Part shown: positions 1 through 10,738 of the stretch, in pieces
Numbering within the stretch: the stretch's first letter is position 1
Layout: the number at the start of each line of letters is the position of its first letter
From: Macrostomum hystrix
Lineage: Eukaryota; Platyhelminthes; Macrostomidae
Length of the DNA: 64,000 bases
NCBI GenBank assembly: GCA_950097015.1
Contig: CATNEN010000005.1
Location: 4,393,501 to 4,457,500 of the forward strand
Reading direction: 5' to 3'
The notes under the pieces: generated by a model
Told to the model about the DNA's origin: nothing
What the model saw: the letters and a program-made list of their open reading frames with translations, nothing else
Database searches by the model: none
Program-made: the position numbers and the translations under genes

Positions 1-314
1 GATTTTATCTGCCCCTTCTTCCCCGCATTTCTTGCCCTTCCTATCTGATGTTTTCTATCCTTTCTACCCTATGTTTTCAACCAATTCTACCCTTTGGTTT
101 CTGAAACTTCACCCACGTGTTTTCTACTCCTTCTACCCTGCAAGTGTCTCGTCTGGAACTTCTATCTCACGTTTCATCCCCTGTTTTCTACCCCTTGCAC
201 TCCTTCCACCACGTGTTTTTTTTACCTATCTTCTACCCGTTTACTACCTGTATCCAGGATTACATCAATCTTACTTGTCTGGGTGTACTAATCCAAAAAA
301 ATATCTCATTGCAG
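1..314 (+). other. Dscam intron end, pyrimidine-rich
   Basis: This is intronic sequence before the first visible Dscam exon. It holds loose repeats of TTCTACCCT and GTTTTCTACC, which give spurious ORFs, and ends in an AG acceptor at 313-314. No coding homology is seen. Confidence 0.6.
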
Positions 315-3300
315 GCGATTTCACCTTTAAAAAGAACGAGCCGCCAAACACGCAGGAGGTGGCCCTCGGCCAGCCAATCACAGTGCCATGCGCCGTTAGC
401 GACACTGGTCGCACCTCGCCACAGCTAGTTTGGTACGAAGGCAATTCAATTAGAGAAGGTAAGCTAGTTTTACTGTTTAATCTAATATTTTTCGATACAT
501 ATCGGCTAAAAAGTTTTCAAAAACGTTGGACAAAAATGTCATTAATCATATTTAGAAAAATTATGAAAGTTTTTCATGCAGTTTTTCATCCAGTTTTTTT
601 CTTATTTTTTTGCTTTCTCAGCGTCTTTTTCTGGATCTTCATCACGCACGCTTCTATCAGTTTAGGCCGTCAGTCACAGTCAGTTTTGTCTGCCTTCAAC
701 GACACGCAGATGAAAAAAAGAGACAAAAAATGAACGACAAGAAGTAGAGAGCGACTGCGAGATGGCAATCGCTAGTTTCTTTAGTGAGAGATTTTTTTAG
801 CTCTAACATTCGCATTACACTACTGATGCCATAAAAATAAGTAGCTCAAATATAATATTCTTGCAGTTATTTTTAAGTTAACTTCTGAAAATAAAAAACT
901 ATGTCATTTTGATTCCTCCAGACGCCAGAGTACCGATGTACAATGCCAGCGGTCCGTCGAGGGTGTCGCAGTTCCCGAACGCCACCCTGCGCATCAACGG
1001 CGTCAGCTTGGACGATCGCAGCTTCCTCTGCGCCGGATTCTACCGATCGGTGGCCCGATCGACAACCTTCAATCCGGTGATCCGGCTGCCGGCTCGGGTG
1101 CTGCCATTCGACGGCGAGCCGAGGCTGGAGGTTGCGGCGGACAGCAGCGTCACGATTCCGTGTCGGACCTCCGGGGAGCAGCCAATGACTGTTGAATGGT
1201 TTGCAGCCTATCAGGCTGGCGGGCACACTCTGTGTAAGGTGGACGGCGATTGCAAGCAGGTGAGAGTTTCGGGCCTTCCGTTAGAGCTTCTTTCTTCGAA
1301 ACCAGAGGTCGGGAGTTCGAATCTTCACTCTCAAGGGAACAAAAGTGTGCCCTAAACTAAAGACACTTAAAATTCCCTTGTGTTTATTTGGGTCACCCAG
1401 AGGGGGTCGGTGGCAGAGCGGTTTGCTTTTGCCTCTCGCACCAAGGTCCCTGAGCTCGATTCCATGGCGAGGCCACATTCATTTGGGGCGCAGCCGCGGA
1501 GAGAAGGCTTGTGGGCTTGTCGTGAAATTTACGCCCTTGAGGGCCAACAGCCAAGGCACAATGAGAGTGTACACTGCCTGACGATGAGAAAGTCAGGGCA
1601 GATGTACACACCTGTGTGTGTGTGTGTGTGTGTGTGCCTGCGTACGGTATCTGTGTGCGTGTGTGCTCAGGAGTCAGCGAAATGGGCAGAATTGCCTCCT
1701 GCAATTATTATTATTATATTATTGGGATCTTTTTTGTGATTATTTGGGATTTTTGGGATTTTTTGTCATTCAAAATTTTGGACAATCTAAGAATAGGGAT
1801 AATTTTTTGGGATAATTGAATATTCGTTATCATGCAAAAATTGGGATTATTTTATTTAAAATAATTTGGGATTTGGGAGCGTTAAGGATTAGGAAACATC
1901 AGACTTCTAAAGCATCTGATTGGCATCCAATACAGGTCGGCCTCTTCCCAGAGGATCACGAGTACAACAGCGTCCCAATGAGCGGCTATGACCCTGGCTA
2001 CGGAGCCAGCATTGGTCTCACGGGCTTCGGCTCGAAAACTCTGGAACTCAGGCGAGCTAACTCTGGTTTGAACGGCCGGTACACCTGTCGGGCATCGAAT
2101 CGGTACAATCTCATCAGCAGCAGTGGCAAGGTCGCTTTTGTCGAGCGAAGCATCGAAGTTGTCATAGTCAGCCCGCCAGGACCTGTGCGCTCCTTTCAGC
2201 CCACCGACGCAGGTGAGAAGAAGTCCGATTTTTTCTCCTGAGGAAATGGATGGTGTGGGATGTTCCCCTGAGGAAATGGATGGTGTGGGATGTTCCCCTG
2301 AGGAAATGGATGGTGTGGGATGTTCCCCTGAGGAAATGGATGGTGTGGGATGTTCCCCTGAGGAAATGGATGGTGTGGGATGTTCCCCTGAGGAAATGGA
2401 TGGTGTGGGATGTTCCCCTGTGGAAATGGATGATGTGGGATGTTCCCCTGAGGAGATGGATGGTGTGGAATGTTTCCCTGAGGAAATGGATGATGTGGGA
2501 TGTTCCCCTGAGGAAATAGATGGTGTGGAATGTTTCCCTGAGGAAATGGATGGTGTGAAATGTTCCCCTGAGGAAATAGATGGTGTGGGATGTTCCTCTG
2601 AGGAAATGGAGGGTATGGAATGCTCCCCTGAGGAAATGGAGGGAATGGAATGTTCCCCAGAAGAAAATGAATGGTGTGGAATGTTTCCCTGAGGAAATGG
2701 ATGATGTGGGATGTTCCCCTGAGGAAATAGATGGTGTGGGATGTTCCCCTGAGGAAATAGATGGTGTGGAATGTTTCCCTGAGGAAATGGATGGTGTGAA
2801 ATGTTTCCCTGAGGAAATGGATGATGTGGGATGTTCCCCTGAGGAGATGGATGGTGTGGAATGTTTCCCTGAGGAAATGGATGATGTGGGATGTTCCCCT
2901 GAGGAAATAGATGGTGTGGAATGTTTCCCTGAGGAAATGGATGGTGTGAAATGTTCCCCTGAGGAAATAGATGGTGTGGGATGTTCCTCTGAGGAAATGG
3001 AGGGTATGGAATGCTCCCCTGAGGAAATGGAGGGAATGGAATGTTCCCCAGAAGAAAATGAATGGTGTGGAATGTTTCCCTGAGGAAATGGATGATGTGG
3101 GATGTTCCCCTGAGGAAATAGATGGTGTGGGATGTTCCCCTGAGGAAATAGATGGTGTGGAATGTTTCCCTGAGGAAATGGATGGTGTGAAATGTTCCCC
3201 TGAGGAAATAGATGGTGTGGGATGTTCCTCTGAGGAAATGGAGGGTATGGAATGCTCCCCTGAGGAAATGGAGGGAATGGAATGTTCCCCAGAAGAAAAT

Positions 3301-6300
3301 GAATGGTGTGGAATGTGCCCCTGTGGAAATGGATGATGTGGGATGTTCCTCTGAGGAAATGGAGGCAATGGAATGCCCCCGTGAGGAAATGTATGGTGTG
3401 GGGTGCTCTCCTGAAGAACGCCTTGTCGACTGTCCCTTGAATATTGATTTCTTATTTTTAATACGACCTTTAACTCAACGATCCCTACGAAAGGGGAATA
3501 AAATTAGAATATTCTAATGAACCAGCGTAGACATTTTAAGTTTTGGTTGTGTAAATTCCTTAAGGCTTTTAAACGATCGATCCGAACACTTTCGCATCGT
3601 CTCATCGCGCACCTGCAGGTGCTGACTGGGTTACGCTGCAATGGGAGCCCCCAACGCGCACTGGTCACAAGCCGGTCACAGCCTATCGAGTGGTGTACTC
3701 ATACGAGAGTGGTCACGAGCTCGATCCCGCTGGAATCCCCACCGAAACGGAGGCGGCAACAACGGGCGCCGACGCTCGCAGTCTGACGGTGCGCGGCCTC
3801 AGCCCGGGTCGCCGGTTGAAGTTTCGCATCTCGGCCGTCAACAGCGTCGGTGCTGGTCCGTCTGTGACGGCCCGCGTGGCCACCCTGGAGAAGCCGCCAG
3901 CCGGTCCGGTGCGGAACCTGCGAGCGACCGCCGGCCGACCGATTCAAGATTTCAGCGACGATGGCGACAGTGTCCAACTGGTCATCAGCTGGGACCCACC
4001 AGATGCTCAGCTGATGAACGGCCGATTAACCAACTACAGTGTGCATTATCGCCAGCTGGAACTGGGCGATGCACCCACCGAATGTCCCGCTGTTCTTGGC
4101 GTTGTTGGCAGTGGCGGTGGCGTTGCCGGCGTGGTGGTCGGCGCCAGCTCCGGTTTCGTGTTGGCGATTCGGACGCCGAAGCTGAGAACTGTCATCGGTG
4201 GCGGCGGAGTCGGCAGTCGCAGACGTCTTCGGACACTGTCCGACTATCAGGTGAAAGTCACCCCGGCGAATGCTGTTGGCGAAGGACCTCCGGCCTGCGT
4301 GCTGGCGAGGACTCTGGGGTCTGGTGAGTCAGCATTGTTTATCACTTGGGATCTATTCTGCTTACGCGTCTAAAATTAAAATTCAATGCTCATAATTCCG
4401 CAGCTCCTCTGTCACCTCCGAGCAATGTCCGCTGTCACGCCGAGGGCGAGGATAGGATCCGTGTGACCTGGTTGCCGCCGGATGCGGAGAGCCTCAATGG
4501 ACGCCTGGTTGCCTACCAGCTGCAGCACCTGCAGGCCAGGGACTTCTCTGCTCAAGGTGCACTATGGAGGGCTGAGGACAATGGCACATCATTTGGTGAC
4601 ACTAGACCCGCAGCCAGCGGGAAGGCGATTCTGCCCATTTCGCTGACTCCTGAGCACACACGCACTCAGATACTGTACGCAGGCACACACACACAGGTGC
4701 GTACATCTGCCCTGACTTTCACATCGTCCGGCAGTGTACACTCTCACTGTGCCTTGGCGGTTGGCCCTCAATGCCGTAAATGGCTGGAACCCATTTAACA
4801 AGTCCCCAAATGAATGTGGCCTCGCCGCGAGATCGAACTTAGGAACTGTGGTGCGAGAGGCAAACGCGATAACCGGTCTGCCACCGACCCCCAGGCTATG
4901 GATATGGTCCAATTGTTTCCTTCGTGAACAAGCGTTTTAAAAAATTTGCAGACGAGTCAAGTGCCATTGAGACGGAGGTGAGCAGCAGTCAGAGCCAGCT
5001 GGTTGTCACAGGGCTCAACCCGTTCACCAACTATTCGTTCAGCATGACCGTGTCCAACAGCAAGGGTCGCTCGCCCCAGTCTCGCCCAGTCGCCTTCTGT
5101 CGAACCCATTCCGCGGCGCCATCTCCGCCGCGCGACCTGCGCGCCTTCGGCGTCAATTCCAGCGCCGCGGCTCTCGCCTGGCGTCGAACCGACCGTCCCA
5201 ATGGTGACCTGCTTCGCTACGACATTGAAATCGTCTGCGACTTTGGCGCTGATAGCAGATTTGAGAATAATCTCAGTCGCATTGTGCCCGTGTCACCAGC
5301 CGAATCCACCATGACAATAATTTCTGGCCTGCACTCCGGTGCTACGTGTAGGTTTCGTATTCGATCGGTCAACACTCAGCTGGTTGGCGAGTTCGGGACA
5401 ATGATTGAGTACATCGCCAGCGTTGGAAAGCGTGAGTGAATTGATAAATAGAAAATTTGTGCCTTCCAAAATCGGGCCAGATGTGCAGCCGACAGCACAG
5501 CCGCAGCTATTGCGCGGCGCATCTGAAGGCTGTGTACGGCTGTTCAGTCCATGGACTGGGGGGACGCCACACCCACCCTCAATTACCCCAGCTAATGCTG
5601 GAACCCATTTAACAGCTGGGAACTGAACCAATAAATAGTTAGGTGTCTTGCTAACAGAGACCTATTGCTTGATTAAAGTCGGGAATTGAACCCCCGACCT
5701 TCTAGACGTCAAATAGTGGCTAAAACCCCAGTGCCCGACTCTGCTAGACATAATCCACAATTTTTTTAATCTCCGTTATTTGTTTGAATACACGACAGAG
5801 CCACTAAGAGTGGCCACATTGTCAACCGAGTCGCGCATTTTTCGCGGTTCGTCGCTAACTCTGGACTGCGCCATTGTGGGCGAAGGCAGTCGCGAACCTA
5901 AATGGGACGGACCACCTGTGGAGTGAGTAACTCATTCTCAAATGCAATGATAACAAAATTAAAATTAACTTTTCCAAATAGAATATTTCCAACCGCAATC
6001 ATTAACAGTTCTTCTGTGAAGCGAATTCTACCCAACGGCTCGCTGTTGATTGAGTCTGCCCTGAGTTCAGGCCAGTACACCTGCGCCACAGCTGACAGAT
6101 CAGATCATGTCAGCCACAATGTCGAAGTTTTTAGTGAGTTTTCATTTTATAGATTATCGAATCTTGAGCTTGTGAATAATTTTGAGTACTTCATGGAATT
6201 CAAATGTCACTTTTTAACACACTTTTTAGGTCCCGAGATGAGGCGTAAGATTATCTCAACTTTTGATTTGGAAAAATACCTGTCTCATCTCTCCCGTGTC

Positions 6301-9300
6301 TCATCTCTCCCGTGTCTCATCTCTCCCGTGTCTCATCTCTCCCGTGTCTCATCTCTCCCGTGTCTCATCTCTCCCGTGTCTCATCTCTCCCGTGTCTCAT
6401 CTCTCCCGTGTCTCATCTCTCCCGTGTCTCATCTCTCCCGTGTCTCATCTCTCCCGTGTCTCATCTCTCCCGTGTCTCATCTCTCCCGTGTCTCATCTCT
6501 CCCGTGTCTCATCTCTCCCGTGTCTCATCTCTCCCGTGTCTCATCTCTCCCGTGTCTCATCTCTCCAGTGTCTCATCTCTCCCGTGTCTCATCTCTCCCG
6601 TGTCTCATCTCTCCCGTGTCTCATCTCTCCCGTGTCTCATCTCTCCCGTGTCTCATCTCTCCCGTGTCTCATCTCTCCCGTGTCTCATCTCTCCAGTGTC
6701 TCATCTCTCCAGTGTCTCATCTCTCCAGTGTCTCATCTCTCCCGTATCTCATCTCTCCAGTGTCTCATCTCTCCCTGTCTATCCCACAAAGCGTATAATT
6801 TTGATGACTCGTGCCTAGCATTCTACTATAAGTAGATAAGCTAAAAAAAGTCACAAATTGCATTCCAGCCACACCCAGTCCGCCCCAGCTTCTGAAGGGT
6901 CGGGTGAGCCTCACCTCCCTGGAAGTCCTTTGGCGCCTCGGCGGCACCCAGGCCGGGCCTTCAGCTTCGGCTACAACCCTCGAAGGCGCCCGCCTGACAG
7001 AGCTGGAGCTTCGCTATACTAATCTGTACACGGGCCAGACCGAGGCTCGAACCCTCGACCTGCAGCCCAGCAACCGGTCGCACCTGTTAGACCCGGTGTC
7101 CTGCGGCGCCATTGTTGAATTTCGAGCTCGAGTTGTCAACGCCTTCGGCCTGCGTAGCGCCTTCGCTGGACCGTTGAGGCTGCAGGCGCCCGGAGCTCCG
7201 CCGTCGCCTCTGTCTCCCGGTGGCTGGTCGTCGAGTTTGTCTGCCTCAACAGGTCATTCGTCGATCATTCGAGAGACTGCGCCGGGTGACGTTGTGCTGA
7301 ACCTCAGCGCTGTGTTTCTGCCTGGTTTTGGCTGCCCAGCTGAACGATTCTTTGTCTACGCCGAGGGCTTCGGGTCGTCGGCGTCGTCAGTGCCGGCGGC
7401 TGTGGTTGACTTGGCCAAGTCAGCGAGCTCCGATCAGGACAGCAGCGGCTCCCTGCGCCTGTCAGCAGGTCGGCTGCTGGCTCTGGCGCACAGCTTGCGG
7501 CTTCCGCTGCATCAACGATCTAGAATGCGACTTCGCGTCGTCGCTGCCAACGCAGCGGGGAACTCTACGTCGCCAGCCCTGCTGGACGTCGCCCTGCCGC
7601 CGGTGCCGCCGCCACCAATGCCAGTGTCGCCTTGGCCAAGCGCCGGCGACGATTTGAGCGGATCCAGCGGAAGCGGACTTCGTCACGCACTATTAGTCAT
7701 CTGCTCCGTAGCGATTGTAGCCGCGATTCTCGCCGTAGCCATCGGTCTCGCCTTCGCCAGAGGCATCGGCCGGTCCTTTTTTGGTTGCATTCTGTGTTCG
7801 CCGAATAACTCGCCAAAACCGGCTGCCGCGACGGCGACGACTTCGGCGGCTAGTGCGGCGCCCAATGGCGAGGCCGGCCGAATGAACGGCGGCGGCGACG
7901 ACGACGCCGACTCGGTGAATTCGGTCGATTCCCGGGGTGAGCTGCGATTCTACGCCTGTAGAATTCGGCCGGATCCCGCCGAACAGCTCCAGCAGCAGCC
8001 ACCGTTTCGGCTGCCCTGTCTGGTCCAGAGGCAGCAGACGCAGCAGACTTACCTGGGCGCCGCAGAGGAACTCGCAGCGGCAAGCGTCTATCGCGGCCAT
8101 GGCAACGGTCACTACGGCGGTGTCGGCTCGTCTAATGGCGAAAATGGCGCGCCAATGATTTACGGTGTCAGGCCGCAGCAGCAGCAGCAGATGCTTCTGG
8201 CTGGCTCTGGTCCTGCCGTGGCCTACTATGGGCGTGGAGGTGGGTATTAGTCGCTAGACCTAAGTACTTTTAGATCTTGTTTATGAGGATCTTGTATAGT
8301 TTTTGTTATGCAAAAAAATCTTAAAGGGCTTGTGGTCACTGGCGCATCATTTGGTAATAATAGACTCTGCCCCATTCCACTGACTCCTGAGCACACACGC
8401 ACACAGGTGTGTTCATCTGCCCTGATTTTCTCGTTGTCGTTGAGGGCGCCTTGGAGGTCGGCCCCAAAGAGCGTAAATTGCACGACAAGCCCCCCAAACC
8501 TTCTCTCCGCGGCTGCGTCCCAAACTAATGTGGCATCGTCGCGGAATCGAGCTCAGGGACCTTGGTGCGAGAGGCAGACGCGTTGGACTGCTCCGCCACA
8601 GACTGCCCCCTTATCTTTAGAGGTTTAGAGTTCGAAGCTCAATTAATAATAATAAAAATAATAATAATTGACACTAGACACAAGGGCAAGTGCAGGGGTT
8701 ATGTGTCAAGCACACTAGCAGGTGGAGACTGCACACCTAATGTACTCCCCGGCTTTCTCGGACACCGGTTCTCTCGGACAGCCGCGTGTCAGCAATGGAA
8801 TTTATTTTTTCCAAACATATCGGCAGCATCCAAACCCCACTGAATTGCCGCACAGAACTGCTTTATTCCATGCCAGCCGGAATTACTATTGCCCGACGAA
8901 ATGTCGGTACTCATTTGCAGCTGAGTAGACTGTGACCACATCAGGGCAAAGCAGTTTGCCAAGGGCTGCACGAATAGTTCTAGACTAGGTCGGGAGTCGA
9001 ACCCAGGACCATCTGATGCAGAGTCCGCCAACTTACTGACTGAGCTATCCCCCTTTGCTAGTGCGAGCTCAATTAAGCTCAAAGCTCAATTGCTTCAGTT
9101 CACTAAGCTGTGAAGGTGTGTATGAGAGGCACGTGGTAGTTTAGAAATCAAGTTGGGCATTGCTACCATACTCAGTTGACGTACTGAAATAACTGTACAC
9201 AGATTGTCACTTTTATCCAGGCTTCCGTCGCCAGCTGTCGGATGACTCGGCGCAGCACACATACCAGGCCATAGACTATCAGCAGATGTCGCGCTATTCG

Positions 9301-10417
9301 CTAAGGGCCAGCAAAAGCGGCGGCGGCGGAGTCGGCGGTGTTGCCAAAATCGGCGGAGATCAGAGGGAAAGAGAGGCCGCAGCGGCGGCTTCTTTCTCAG
9401 CGTCAGGAGCAGATTCTGTGTACTTCACGCGCAGCAGCAGCTACGCCGGCGGTCAAGTGCCAGCGCCAGCAGCGATGATCAATTCGAAGCTGCAGATTCC
9501 GTTGTTGAAGCCGCCTGGTCAGTCGAGCTCGTCTGCCGACTACGCCGGTAGCGTCGGTTACCGGGTGCGGCAGCACCGACGCAGCGCCGGCGAGGGCGGC
9601 CAACCGGACGAAGATGAGAGTCGACAACAGCTGTTGGATGCCAAGTGAGTATGCCGACCCGAAATGTTTAGAAAAAGAAATAGAAAAAGGCAGTCATAAT
9701 AAACGCAGCTGCGAATTCCACGAATTAAAGCTTCAGTTAAAGAAGGTTCATGAGCCAGACCTTCAGACTTTCTGAGGTACCTTCAGGATTAGAATCTTCA
9801 GGAATAGTACCTTAATAAGTAGACCATTCAGAAGCACCATCATCACTAGTACCTTCAGCAGTAGTACTTTCAGGATTAGTGCCTTCGGGATTAGTGCCTT
9901 CAGGAGTGATACCTTCAGGATTTGTAACTTCAGGAGTGATACCTTCAGGATTTGTAACTTCAGGAGTGATACCTTCAGGATTTGTAACTTCAGGAGTAGT
10001 ACCTTCAGGAGTAGAAACTTCAGGAGTGGTACCTTCAGGAGTAGAAACTTCAGGAGTGGTACCTTCAGGAGTAGTACCTTCAGGAGTAGAAACTTCAGGA
10101 GTGGTACCTTCAGGAGTAGAAACTTCAGGAGTAGTACCTTCAAGAGTAGAAAATTCAGGAGTGGTACCTTCAGTAGTAGAAACTTCAGGAGTGGTACCTT
10201 CAGGAGTAGAAACTTCAGGAGTGGAACACCTTTATTAAATTTAGTTGCCTTAGCTACATTCAGAGTGAACTCAGAGTCACACACGGATTTCCGATTTCAT
10301 TTCAGTCGATTTTCGGCCGGAGCAGCCGAAACGGGCATTGTGTCAGGTGGACCTAGCCAATCCGGTATTATAAAATTGCGCGATCCGAACTACGAAGAAA
10401 TTTTCACAGTTGTCTGA
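315..10417 (+). CDS. Dscam: Dscam-type Ig/FN3 cell adhesion receptor, 3' part (11 exons)
   Basis: Exons: 315-458, 922-1259, 1936-2212, 3619-4323, 4404-4556, 4952-5431, 5799-5922, 5982-6133, 6869-8239, 9221-9644, 10306-10417. All have GT-AG borders and compatible phases, and join into 1425 codons plus TGA. The 5' end lies outside the window. Domain order as read: Ig (PCAVS, W, then FLCAG), Ig (IPCRTS, W, then YTCRAS), four FN3 (GADWVTLQW; LVISWDPP; IRVTWLPP; AALAWRR), one Ig (LTLDC, W, YTCAT), two FN3, a transmembrane helix at about 7687-7755, then a cytoplasmic tail of about 320 residues. An Ig domain between FN3-4 and FN3-5 is the signature of Dscam (Ig9-FN4-Ig-FN2-TM), so these Ig are probably Ig8, Ig9 and Ig10. 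The family mediates homophilic neuronal recognition and self-avoidance at the plasma membrane. The tail ends NYEEIFTVV, combining a pYEEI-type SH2 ligand and a class I PDZ ligand. No mutually exclusive exon array is seen in this part. The domain calls are by eye. Confidence 0.92.
459..921 (+). other. Dscam intron without recognisable elements
   Basis: An AT-rich intron between the two exons that build the first Ig domain, with donor GTAAGC and acceptor CCAG. I see no repeats or RNA gene in it. Confidence 0.6.
1401..1722 (+). mobile_element. tRNA-derived SINE, family A, plus orientation
   Basis: The 5' head resembles a Ser/Leu-type tRNA (GGTGGCAGAGCGG, B box GAGCTCGATTCC). A shared body follows (CGAGGCCACATTC, GGGGCGCAGCCGCGGAGAG, GGCAGATGTACACACCTGTG), then a TG run and an ATT-rich tail. 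Compared with other copies it lacks about 60 bp before the tail (GGCTGCGGGTCTAG block). It lies in the intron that splits the second Ig domain of Dscam. A separate B-box-like piece (AGGTCGGGAGTTCGAATC) lies just upstream at about 1305. Confidence 0.8.
2230..3425. repeat. 30-bp minisatellite in a Dscam intron
   Basis: About 40 tandem copies of a 30-bp unit built on GGAAATGGATGGTGTGGGA plus TGTTCCCCTGA. Variants include TGTTTCCCTGA and TGTTCCTCTGA. A higher-order block marked by AGAAGAAAATGAATGG recurs at about 2656, 3047 and 3288. Both strands stay open over hundreds of codons because the unit is a multiple of three; those ORFs are not genes. Confidence 0.95.
4570..4894 (-). mobile_element. 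tRNA-derived SINE, family A, minus orientation
   Basis: Reverse copy of the element at 1401-1722, with tail side at 4570 (CAATGGCACATCATTTGGTG) and tRNA-like head at about 4894. It fills almost all of the 395-bp intron splitting FN3-3 of Dscam. It is inverted relative to the copy at 1401. Confidence 0.8.
5485..5755 (-). mobile_element. tRNA-derived SINE, family B, minus orientation
   Basis: Read on the minus strand it begins with a tRNA-like head (B box GGGGGTTCAATTCCC near 5680). It continues through an AAGCAATAGGTCTCTG segment, then GGGTTCCAGCATTAGCTGG, GGGTGGGTGTGGCGTCC and TCCATGGACTGAACAGCCG, and ends GGCTGTGCTGTCGG. It lies in the Dscam intron before the last Ig domain. Related copies: 24055, 30300 and 62148. 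Confidence 0.75.
6282..6780. repeat. 16-bp minisatellite (TCTCATCTCTCCCGTG)n in a Dscam intron
   Basis: About 31 nearly perfect copies, with a CCAGTG variant increasing toward the right end. It sits in the intron between the last Ig domain and FN3-5. Reading through it gives the repeated peptide HLSRVSSLPCLISPVS, which is an artefact. Confidence 0.95.
8336..8611 (-). mobile_element. tRNA-derived SINE, family A, minus orientation (tail-truncated)
   Basis: Reverse copy with GCATCATTTGGTAATAATAGACTC at the tail side and the tRNA-like head near 8611. The TG/AC run is short. It lies in the Dscam intron following the long transmembrane exon. Confidence 0.75.
8640..9056 (-). mobile_element. putative tRNA-derived SINE, family C, minus orientation
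   Basis: On the minus strand a tRNA-like head (GGGGATAGCTCAGTCAG, B box GGGTTCGACTCCC) is followed by an unrelated body of about 330 bp. It ends in an AAT-rich tail at about 8642-8670. Only this one copy is present in the window, so the boundaries are approximate. Confidence 0.55.
9770..10232. repeat. 15/30-bp minisatellite in the last Dscam intron
   Basis: About 30 copies of a 15-bp unit with core CTTCAGGAGT; consecutive units alternate GTAGAAACTTCAGGA and GTGGTACCTTCAGGA, giving a 30-bp dimer in the right half. The left end is more diverged. It lies directly before the short exon encoding the Dscam C-terminus. Confidence 0.93.
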
Positions 10418-10738
10418 CACAATGGCGCTGATTTCATTTTGTTAATTTATTTAATCTTTTTTCGTTGCCAATCGATTGAAACATTTTTCCTACGAATCAC
10501 AATAGCCGCCTAGGAGTCGGTGAAATGAAAGCCATTTAAAAAAATTTCCATTGTTGATGCTTTAGTCTGTTGTTGTTTTTTTCTCTATGTTTTTTATCTG
10601 CGTCTTTGATGTCACCTTATTAATGTCGAATTTTTTTTACTTTCTACGTTTTGTGTTTTCTTGCATCACAATTGTTTAAATACGGGCAAAGTGCCACTTC
10701 ATGAAAGATACGGAACTGAAATAACTAATATCAGAACA
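10418..10738 (+). other. Dscam 3' flank / probable 3' UTR
   Basis: AT-rich sequence after the Dscam stop. I find no AATAAA or ATTAAA here, so the true 3' end is undetermined. Confidence 0.4.

Noticed and set aside
2196..3517. 390-codon minus ORF and overlapping plus ORFs
   Set aside because: 30-bp repeat inside a Dscam intron; frames are open only because the unit is a multiple of three.
4589..4912. 107-codon minus ORF and other ORFs in SINE copies
   Set aside because: The same peptide fragments ([13 protein letters not shown]) recur wherever family A SINEs occur; these are SINE translations.
6230..6798. Possible Dscam exon starting after the AG at 6228-6229 and running into the 16-bp array
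   Set aside because: Joining 6133 directly to 6869 keeps phase and gives a continuous Ig-FN3 boundary; the alternative has no donor and encodes only repeat peptide.
7328..8112. Overlapping ORFs opposite the long Dscam exon
   Set aside because: Shadow frames of a GC-rich coding exon whose own frame encodes FN3, TM and cytoplasmic tail.
8990..9056. tRNA gene on the minus strand
   Set aside because: A and B boxes are present but the acceptor stem does not pair, and the sequence continues into a SINE-like body with an AAT tail.
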